DNA of 64,000 nt from Acidisarcina sp963790505 (lineage in GTDB: Bacteria > Acidobacteriota > Terriglobia > Terriglobales > Acidobacteriaceae), in NCBI GenBank assembly GCA_963790505.1, contig CAWBOT010000005.1:682001-746000 (forward strand), given 5' to 3'. Position 1 is the first letter of the stretch; every line of letters starts with the position of its first letter. The notes beneath the pieces were generated by a model. It was not told the DNA's origin, did no database searches, and was given only the letters and a program-made list of their open reading frames with translations. Shown here piece by piece: positions 57,832 to 64,000 of the stretch. The translations under genes and the position numbers were made by a program.

Positions 57832-59868
57832 ATGATGGATGCCCCTGCTGCGACCTCACCTGCTGACCAGAAAGCTATTGCCGGCCCAAGGCCGAGCAAG
57901 CTTTGGCTTGCGTTGGCGATCGGGATTGTCTTGCTATTTTTCGCCCAGTGCGTATACACGGCAAAGTCCGATTCGGTTAGCTGGGATGAGTCGCAGCATC
58001 TGTATTCGGGATGGCTGTCGTGGAAGCATGCGGACCACGGATACAACCCGGAGGTGCCGCCGCTGGTAAAGATGTGGTGTGCGATCCCGCTGCTTCATCG
58101 CGACATGGTTCAGCCGCCGTATACAGGTGATGAGTTCAAGAAGGAAGGCTTCGTTCTTGGACAGCGCTTTTTGAAGGCGAACGGCATTGACAGAACGTTG
58201 ATCCCGGGCCGAATTATGGCGGCGCTTCTGAGCGCCCTGCTTGCAATACTGATATTTGTGGCTGCTCAGGAAATGTTCGGCCAAAAGGCCGGACTATTTG
58301 CCCTGGTGTTGTTTTGTTTCGATCCGAACTTTCTGGCGCACGGCGGTTTTGTGACTACAGACGTTGGAGCTTCGCTTACGCTTCTCCTGTCTGTCTATTG
58401 CTTTTACCGTGTGCTGAAGCTTCCTTCCGCGGGCCGGATCATCATCCTCGGCATTACGGTGGGGATGACATTCACGGCCAAGTTCACCGGGATCTTCATC
58501 GTGCCCATGATCGTGGTGATAGCAGCGCTCGACTTGTGGAACCGGCGTGCCGATGAAGGTGTTAAGAAGCGGGTACGCCCGCTGATCGTCTCCGTCCTCG
58601 CGGCCTCGTTCCTTGGATTGTTCATCATTTGGGCGATCTACGGCTTCCGCTATGCAGCACGGCCGGCGGGTTTGAGCCTTAATCCGGGCATGAACGAATA
58701 TCTACAGGAGCTGGCATCGCCGTTCACGCGGTCGGCGATGTCCTGGGTTTCGGGGCATCACTTGTTGCCTGAGGCGTACATTTATGGGCTTGCGGACACG
58801 AAGATTTCCGCCGCCTCTCTGCCAAGCTATCTCTTCGGACACCTAACGCACCGGGCGTCACGCTGGTATTACCCGGCGGCCCTGGCCATCAAGTCCACGC
58901 TGCCTTTTCTAATCCTGCTAGTTATCTCGATCGCAGCTTTGATCAGTAAGCGTTGGCGGGTGGGCCGGGAAGTGATCGTTCTGCTGGTTCCGCCAGCTGT
59001 GCTTTTCCTCATCGCGAGCACCTCGGATATCGGTATTGGGTTCAGACATCTGCTGCCGATCTTTCCGATGCTTTACATATTGATCGCCGGCTGCGTGACC
59101 CATCTGGCGAGCCGAAACCGGAGGCTGGCTTATGTCTTCGGTGTTTTGCTGGTGTGGCAGATCGCTGAGCCGATGGTGGCGCGGCCTGGCTTAGTTGCTT
59201 ATGCGAACGAGGCCTGGGGCGGCCCTTCGAAGACGCATCTCTACCTGGCGGATTCGAACACCGACTGGGGCCAGCAATTGAGATACGTGAAGAGTTACCT
59301 GGACGAGCATGGGAATGAACCCTGCTACTTTGCCTACTTCGAGCAGGGCCCGGTGGATTTTCGGGATTATGGTGTCCACTGCCAGGTTTTGCCGACAGGC
59401 TCGGGCGCCTGGACCGGAATGGAGTCGATGCAGTTTGGTTCCAACCCGAACGTCTCCGGGATCGTGCTGGTGAGCGATGGTGTTTTGGCCGGCGCGGATA
59501 TTCCTGGAAAGACAAATCCCTACGCACAGTTTCGAGCGGTGCAGCCGACGGCAGTCGTCGACCGCGGGGTGTATGTCTATGAAGGGCAATTCAATCTAGG
59601 TCCGGCTGCGGCGATTGAACACGTGGATGCCTCGGGAAAATTGCTGGCGCAAGGGCACAATGCTGAGGCGTTGGCTGAGGCTGAGTTGGCCAAAAATCTC
59701 GATCCTGCAAGCGCAACGGCCTGGAAGGCAGTCGGTGACGCACTGGAAGCTTCAGGCCGGTCGGCGGAGGCACGAGGAGCGTATCAGAATGCGCTGCAGG
59801 CGCAGGAATTGGATCCGGTCTTTCAGGCGGAGCTCGTGACGGCGCTGCAGAAGAAGGTCAATCCTTAG
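57832..59868 (+). CDS. GT39/PMT-like membrane glycosyltransferase with C-terminal TPR region
   Basis: This protein of about 678 residues begins with a short tail and then about ten hydrophobic helices. The first periplasmic loop has VSWDESQHLYSGW with the acidic pair (Asp-Glu) typical of polyprenyl-phosphate-dependent mannosyltransferases. RILPGRIMAAL-like and FTAKFTGIFIVPMIVV segments follow. A soluble C-terminal domain (about 475-610) has YLADSNTDWGQQLRYVKSYL, and the last 65 residues form a TPR-like pair (AEALAEAELAKNLDPASATA, EARGAYQNALQAQELDP). It should glycosylate a lipid or protein outside the membrane. The double ATG at 57832 is preferred to an upstream TTG. It diverges from the Ig-protein gene. 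Confidence 0.83.
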   Translation: MMDAPAATSPADQKAIAGPRPSKLWLALAIGIVLLFFAQCVYTAKSDSVSWDESQHLYSGWLSWKHADHGYNPEVPPLVKMWCAIPLLHRDMVQPPYTGDEFKKEGFVLGQRFLKANGIDRTLIPGRIMAALLSALLAILIFVAAQEMFGQKAGLFALVLFCFDPNFLAHGGFVTTDVGASLTLLLSVYCFYRVLKLPSAGRIIILGITVGMTFTAKFTGIFIVPMIVVIAALDLWNRRADEGVKKRVRPLIVSVLAASFLGLFIIWAIYGFRYAARPAGLSLNPGMNEYLQELASPFTRSAMSWVSGHHLLPEAYIYGLADTKISAASLPSYLFGHLTHRASRWYYPAALAIKSTLPFLILLVISIAALISKRWRVGREVIVLLVPPAVLFLIASTSDIGIGFRHLLPIFPMLYILIAGCVTHLASRNRRLAYVFGVLLVWQIAEPMVARPGLVAYANEAWGGPSKTHLYLADSNTDWGQQLRYVKSYLDEHGNEPCYFAYFEQGPVDFRDYGVHCQVLPTGSGAWTGMESMQFGSNPNVSGIVLVSDGVLAGADIPGKTNPYAQFRAVQPTAVVDRGVYVYEGQFNLGPAAAIEHVDASGKLLAQGHNAEALAEAELAKNLDPASATAWKAVGDALEASGRSAEARGAYQNALQAQELDPVFQAELVTALQKKVNP

Positions 59869-59911
59869 CTGAAAACTGTGCCAAAGTGGACGAGTTTCGG
59901 GTGAGAGATCG

Positions 59912-60112
59912 TTAAATCTCGGGGTAGAAATCGAAGAAGGCGTCGATGCTTTGGCGCAGCTGGGCCTCGATCTGTTCGCGTGAGCCTTCGAGAATGTGCA
60001 TGGTCACGCGCGCGCCGTTGCCGTTCTTGAGGGCCACCGGCGCTTCTCCGACTTCCGCGATTTCTTCCGCCGGCAGCAGCCGCATTCCGTACACCAATGT
60101 CAAATTTGCCAT
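59912..60112 (-). CDS. Small conserved-looking hypothetical protein
   Basis: From the ATG at 60112 the 66-residue product reads MANLTLVYGMRLLPAEEIAE, then VALKNGNGARVTMHILEGSR and an amphipathic helix EQIEAQLRQSIDAFFDFYPE. It is soluble and acidic, with no signal or membrane segment. Codon use matches neighbouring genes. I do not recognise the family. It faces the GT39 gene and is divergent from trxB by 117 bases. Confidence 0.5.
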   Translation of the reverse strand: MANLTLVYGMRLLPAEEIAEVGEAPVALKNGNGARVTMHILEGSREQIEAQLRQSIDAFFDFYPEI

Positions 60113-60228
60113 AGCTTCGAGTTTAGACTCAGCGATGCGGGTACGATTCAACCGGGCAGGGATCCCTGGGTTGAATCCGGCGCGCTCCCGGTAGAATCGA
60201 ACAGAAGCGAAAAGAAAAAGCGAAAACC

Positions 60229-61174
60229 ATGTCTAGAAACCTGTACGCGATACCGTCATTCTGGGCTCCGGCTGCGCCGGCCTTACCGCCGCCATTTATA
60301 CCGCCCGCGCCAACCTGAAGCCGCTGGTGCTGGAGGGCCACGAGCCCGGGGGACAGCTCTCGATCACGACGCTGGTGGAGAATTTTCCCGGCTGGCCGGA
60401 GGGCATCCAGGGGCCGGAACTGATCGAGAACATGAAGAAGCAGGCGGCGCGCTTTGGCGCGGAGTTGCGCGATGGCCCACCTGGTCTCGGTGGACCTGCC
60501 AAACGCCCATTTGCGCTGAACCTGGGCCACGAGACGATCCATACGCGGACGCTGATTATTGCCAGTGGCGCGTCGGCGCGTTGGCTGGGACTGCCAAGCG
60601 AGCAGGCGCTGATTGGCCACGGGGTAAGTTCGTGCGCGACCTGCGATGGCTTCTTCTTTATGGGCAAAGAGATTGCGGTGATCGGCGGCGGCGATTCGGC
60701 GATGGAAGAGGCGCTGTTTCTGACGCGCTTTGCCAGCAAGGTGACGCTGATCCACCGGCGCGAGAATTTCCGCGCCTCGAAGATCATGCTGGAGCGGGCG
60801 ATCGCGCATCCGCAAGATCAAATTCCTGCACCAATACCGCTGGTCGAAGAGGTGCTGGGCGTGGAGGAGAAGGAAGTGCAGCGGGCTGCGGCTGCGGAAT
60901 GTCGGAACAGCGAAGAGTCGATGCTGCCGGTGAGCGGGATGTTCCTGGGCATCGGCCACGTGCCCAACGCGAAGATGTTTGCCGGGCAGATCGATCTCGA
61001 CGACGACGGCTACATCAAGACCGACGCGACAACGTCTTCACGCGCGGTCGCACTGGCGTTTATGCGTGCGGCGACGTGCAGGACCGGCGCTACCGGCAGG
61101 CGATTACGGCGGCTGGGTCGGGATGCATGGCGGCGCTCGAAGTGGAGAAGTATCTCGAAGAGCACGGGCGGTAA
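60229..61174 (+). pseudogene. trxB: Thioredoxin reductase, frame broken at about six places
   Basis: Across three frames the sequence encodes a whole TrxB. It starts at ATG 60229, then shifts near 60,244 into DTVILGSGCAGLTAAIYTAR (FAD site) and EPGGQLSITTLVENFPGWPE. The redox site CATC is in HGVSSCATCDGFFF; VIGGGDSAMEEALFLTRFAS is the NADPH site. GIGHVPNAKMFAGQIDLDDD follows, then in another frame TGVYACGDVQDRRYRQAITA and the end ALEVEKYLEEHGR at 61174. Compensating shift pairs occur near 60,475/60,500 and 60,815/60,850, with a last one near 61,040. The enzyme reduces thioredoxin and is normally needed, so consensus errors are likely. ArsC from this window would depend on thioredoxin. Confidence 0.85.
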
Positions 61175-61291
61175 GCCAGTGGAGCCATGGCGTTCCTGGT
61201 GTACGGCCCGATGGTTGCGAAGCCGACCGTCTGAACGGCGGCCCGCCTCACAAAAGGGGATAGCAGCCGTTATACTTTTTCTCAACCGGTC

Positions 61292-61783
61292 ATGAAGCGC
61301 CACGTCCTCATCTTCGGTCTGGTCGGCGGCCTGCTCATCGCCATCCTCCAATACACCGAATACCGTTTTGTGGTCATCGAGCACTCGGTCGAGCTCTATG
61401 GCGGGCTGGTCGCGATTCTATTCGCGACCTTCGGCATCTGGCTGGGGCTGCGCATCACGCGCAGCCGCGAGACGATTCGCGAAACGGTTCGGGAAACGAT
61501 CGTGGTGAAGGAGGTGCTTGTGCCGGCGGAAGCTCCCTTAGCTTCGAACGCTGGGCCCTTCGCTCCCAATACTGCCCAGCAGCAGACGCTGGGAATTACG
61601 GCACGCGAGCTCGAGGTTCTCACCCTGGTCGCCGGCGGCTTGAGCAATCGCGAGATCGCCACGCAGCTTTTCGTTTCCGAAAATACCGTCAAGACACACT
61701 GTGCCCGCACCTTCGACAAGCTCGGAGCCGCCCGCCGGACTCAGGCCGTCCAGCGCGGCAAGGAACTAGGGCTGCTGCCGTGA
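61292..61783 (+). CDS. Membrane-anchored LuxR-type helix-turn-helix protein
   Basis: The 163-residue protein has two membrane helices at its N-terminus (about 6-22 and 34-54), a charged heptad-like stretch (SRETIRETVRETIVVKE) and a C-terminal LuxR/FixJ DNA-binding domain (about 98-160; LGITARELEVLTLVAGGLSN, REIATQLFVSENTVKTHCAR). It lacks a receiver domain. A DNA-binding domain tethered to the membrane suggests direct control from the membrane or release by proteolysis. It precedes a DUF4199 gene by 118 bases, a pairing known from other Acidobacteriota and Bacteroidota; regulation of that gene is inferred. Confidence 0.87.
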   Translation: MKRHVLIFGLVGGLLIAILQYTEYRFVVIEHSVELYGGLVAILFATFGIWLGLRITRSRETIRETVRETIVVKEVLVPAEAPLASNAGPFAPNTAQQQTLGITARELEVLTLVAGGLSNREIATQLFVSENTVKTHCARTFDKLGAARRTQAVQRGKELGLLP

Positions 61784-61901
61784 CGGCGTCATCCGAAAGC
61801 ACGATTTCCGCTCCATCCTCAAGAAATCATTAGAAAGAATGACGACTTCCGGCCCGATACCACCGCATCGTGAATCCATCGTTATTCGCCAGGAGCCTCA
61901 C

Positions 61902-62453
61902 ATGAAGAAAATCGTCGTAACCTTCGGCCTGATCGCCGGCCTCATCATCTCCGTCTTGATGGACTTCTCGCTGCTACTCTCCAAGAAGATCGGCTCGGGC
62001 CACAGCATGGCTCTCGGCTACACCATCATGGTGGCGTCGTTCATGCTCGTTTACTTCGGCATCCGCAGCTACCGCGACAACAATCTTGGCGGCCAGATCT
62101 CCTTCGGCCGCGCCTTCGCCTGCGGCATCCTGATCACCCTCATCACTATCGTCTGCTACGTCGCCACGTGGGAGGTCCTCTACTTCAACTTCATGCCCCA
62201 CTTCATGGACAGCTACTTCGCCGCGCAGATTCACAAGGTCCAATCGCGTGGACTTGACCCCGCTACCACCGCCGCGCAGGTTGCTGCCATACAGCACTCA
62301 CAGCAGCTCTACCAGAACCCCTTCGTCAACATGGCCTATACCTTCATCGAGCCCCTGCCGGTCGGCCTGATCATTACCCTCGTCTCTGCTGCCGTCCTCC
62401 GCCGTAAAGCCCCACTCGAACCCGCCGCCGCTTCAGCAGTCATGACCACATAG
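61902..62453 (+). CDS. DUF4199 family membrane protein
   Basis: The 183-residue protein starts at the ATG after AGGAGCCTCAC. It has four hydrophobic helices: VVTFGLIAGLIISVLMDFSL, GYTIMVASFMLVYFGI followed by the charged RSYRDNNLGGQISFGRAFAC, a third at GILITLITIVCYVATWEVLY and a last at LPVGLIITLVSAAVLRRK. The RSYRDN...GGxISFxxAF segment is the DUF4199 signature. Function is unknown. It follows the membrane LuxR-type gene on the same strand. Confidence 0.85.
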   Translation: MKKIVVTFGLIAGLIISVLMDFSLLLSKKIGSGHSMALGYTIMVASFMLVYFGIRSYRDNNLGGQISFGRAFACGILITLITIVCYVATWEVLYFNFMPHFMDSYFAAQIHKVQSRGLDPATTAAQVAAIQHSQQLYQNPFVNMAYTFIEPLPVGLIITLVSAAVLRRKAPLEPAAASAVMTT

Positions 62454-62573
62454 ATCAAATATTTTGCATGCCAGAACTGGCGCAACGCGCTCCGACCGTT
62501 GGTAATGTCCTAATTCCATACGCAGGGTAAAGCGCCGGTCCGCCTCGTCGAGAGGCGTTGTAAACTTGGGGCT

Positions 62574-63035
62574 ATGAGGCTGCGAATGAGGTACCACGGC
62601 TTGCTTTTGGCGCTTGCCGGTTGCGCTCTCGGCGTTATCCCGGCGTCTGCCAGCGCTGCGCCGCCGGAGCCCTGCCCTATCAGCTATGCGCAGTTGCAGA
62701 TGCCCTATAAGCACTGGGGAGGAATTTCGACCCCGACGGTGCAGTTGACGTTCACCAACGAGACGCGGAAGAAGATTGTCCACGCCAAGTTCGGCCTGAT
62801 CGTCATTGGCCCGGACAACAGCCAGGTTCCCTACGACCAGGGGCTGAGTTTCACCGCAGGGGCGGACCCGGGCAAGCCGGTGAGCAGCGAGTGGAGGCTG
62901 GTGTTCGATAAGGTCGACATTCACCGCCTGGGCGAGACACTCTATCTGAAGAGCGTCCGATTTGAAGACAACACGACCTGGGTGGACGACGGTAACGAGC
63001 GTTGCCGGCAGGAGATCTACTACGGTCCGAAGTAA
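62574..63035 (+). CDS. Small exported hypothetical protein
   Basis: The 153-residue product has a signal peptide (HGLLLALAGCALGVIPASASA) and a single beta-sandwich-like domain (VQLTFTNETRKKIVHAKFGL, SSEWRLVFDKVDIHRLGETL). Two cysteines (C39 region and NERCRQE) could form a disulfide. It resembles small periplasmic proteins of unknown role. No operon partner is evident; the yggS gene follows after 83 bases. Confidence 0.65.
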   Translation: MRLRMRYHGLLLALAGCALGVIPASASAAPPEPCPISYAQLQMPYKHWGGISTPTVQLTFTNETRKKIVHAKFGLIVIGPDNSQVPYDQGLSFTAGADPGKPVSSEWRLVFDKVDIHRLGETLYLKSVRFEDNTTWVDDGNERCRQEIYYGPK

Positions 63036-63118
63036 CTGGCCGAGATAACTCTCTTGAAATAGTGTCGGTCACGGCGCGGAAGCGCCCGTCTCTTGCGGGA
63101 TTGCACTACTCTTAAAGA

Positions 63119-63865
63119 GTGCCAGACTTCAGCGAAAGACTTGCCCGCGTGCAAGAACAGATCGCCGCCGCCTGCCGCCGCGCTGGACGCCCGCGCTCGG
63201 AGGTTGCGCTGATGGCTGTGTCAAAAATGCATCCGGCGAGCGCGATCGTCGAGGCTGCTGCAGCCGGGGTGACGCTGTTTGGCGAAAACCGGGTGCAGGA
63301 GTTCCAGGAAAAGGCAGTCGAGCTGGCGAAGGCCGGGGCGGCTGGCAACGCAGACCTCGCGGGGATTCGAGTCCATCTGATCGGCAAGCTGCAGTCGAAC
63401 AAGTCGGCGAGAGCGGCGGAGATCTTCTCGGGCGTCGATTCGGTAGATTCACTGCGGATCGCCGAGCGGCTCAATGACACCGCGCTTCGCCTGGACCGAG
63501 TTCTTCCCATTCTGATCGAGATCAAGCTGAGTCATGAAGAATCGAAGAGCGGACTTGACCCGGAGTCCCCCGAGCTGGTCCAGGTGCTGCAGCATATTCC
63601 CGAGCTGAAGGGCGTGGAGATGCGCGGACTGATGACTGTGCCGCCATGGTCAGAAGACCCGGAGAACGCGCGGCCTTACTTCTGCCAGCTTCGCCGCTTG
63701 CGCGACCAGTTGGCGAAACGGTGGCCCGCGCTGGACTTTTCGCAATTGTCGATGGGGATGTCGGGCGACTTCGCCGTGGCGATCGAAGAAGGCTCGACGT
63801 GCATTCGGATCGGGACGGCACTGTTTGGGAAGCGGTCGTACCCGGCAAAAACCGAGAGCGCGTAG
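63119..63865 (+). CDS. yggS: YggS family pyridoxal phosphate homeostasis protein
   Basis: The 248-residue protein starts at GTG 63119. The PLP-binding Lys is in ALMAVSKMHPASAI, followed by FGENRVQEFQEKAVEL, VHLIGKLQSNKSARAAEIFS, IEIKLSHEESKSGLDPE, GLMTVPPWSEDPENARPYFC and the phosphate-binding LSMGMSGDFAVAIEEGSTCI. It is a single-domain PLP carrier that controls free PLP and amino acid balance rather than an enzyme with a known reaction. It converges with fabI. Confidence 0.93.
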   Translation: MPDFSERLARVQEQIAAACRRAGRPRSEVALMAVSKMHPASAIVEAAAAGVTLFGENRVQEFQEKAVELAKAGAAGNADLAGIRVHLIGKLQSNKSARAAEIFSGVDSVDSLRIAERLNDTALRLDRVLPILIEIKLSHEESKSGLDPESPELVQVLQHIPELKGVEMRGLMTVPPWSEDPENARPYFCQLRRLRDQLAKRWPALDFSQLSMGMSGDFAVAIEEGSTCIRIGTALFGKRSYPAKTESA

Positions 63866-63882
63866 CCGATCCGGACTAGAGA

Positions 63883-64000
63883 TCAAAAGCCCATGATGTT
63901 GTAGCCGCAGTCGACGTAATGGACTTCTCCCGTCACAGCGCTGCTCAGGTCGGAGGCGAGGTAGAGTGCGGCGCCACCGACTTCCGCCTGTTCGACATTG
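63883..64000 (-). CDS. fabI: Enoyl-[acyl-carrier-protein] reductase, C-terminal end
   Basis: Reading from the right edge on the minus strand gives NVEQAEVGGAALYLASDLSS followed by AVTGEVHYVDCGYNIMGF and a stop at 63883. The VD-x-GYNIMG(F/L) ending is characteristic of FabI, the NADH-dependent last step of fatty acid elongation. Only 38 residues lie inside the window; the catalytic Tyr and Lys are outside it. Confidence 0.9.
   Translation of the reverse strand, partial: NVEQAEVGGAALYLASDLSSAVTGEVHYVDCGYNIMGF

Overview
The window looks like chromosomal DNA of an Acidobacteriota member, probably class Terriglobia. This is inferred from gene content: high-GC DNA, C-terminal stubs of acidobacterial-type MacB/FtsX permeases, a DUF6599-type protein, an S53 (kumamolisin-like) protease with Ig-like repeats, GH51 and GH78 glycosidases, DUF4199 next to a membrane LuxR-type protein, and a degenerate matrixin with Ig/IPT domains. 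There is no rRNA, CRISPR array or recognisable insertion sequence. One tRNA-Thr(CGT) and one candidate small RNA are present.

Layout. 0-7.1 kb holds an acyltransferase tail, an exported M24 peptidase, a TMEM175-type channel, a PQQ dehydrogenase carrying two cytochrome c domains, a nicotinamidase and a CaiB-type CoA-transferase. 7.1-9.8 kb is a translationally coupled pair: a CHASE2 adenylate cyclase and a small exported protein. 9.9-19.7 kb is a redox block. It has an exported double GlcG-like protein, a multiheme c554-like cytochrome and, divergently, a tight four-gene operon: NuoE-NuoF fusion, a ferredoxin-rich protein with two cyclic-nucleotide-binding domains, a di-heme-type membrane cytochrome b and a membrane-anchored decaheme cytochrome c. 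I read this as a possible NADH-linked, cyclic-nucleotide-gated electron conduit between cytoplasm and periplasm, and it is the most interesting system in the window. 19.7-20.2 kb has the tRNA and the small-RNA candidate.

20-35 kb is almost all on the minus strand: DUF6599, GH51 arabinofuranosidase, an AMIN-type amidase, alaS, recX, an S9 peptidase, a GNAT protein and a GT39 glycosyltransferase. Four of these are broken by single-base frameshifts, several compensating each other. In essential alaS this points to consensus errors more than to decay. 35-45.4 kb holds azoR/DoxX with a divergent TetR regulator, an AraC-type regulator, the S53 protease and a divergent arsenic locus (arsR-acr3 and arsM-arsC). 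45.4-54.7 kb holds a beta-helix protein, fhs, rbfA with a perfect 331-bp tandem duplication at its 5' end, an astacin-like protease, gene remnants and a GH78 rhamnosidase. 54.7-64 kb holds the pseudo-matrixin Ig protein, a second GT39 protein with TPRs, a heavily frameshifted trxB, the LuxR/DUF4199 pair, yggS and the end of fabI.

Together the genes suggest a soil heterotroph that degrades polysaccharide and protein, with PQQ- and multiheme-based respiration and arsenic detoxification.
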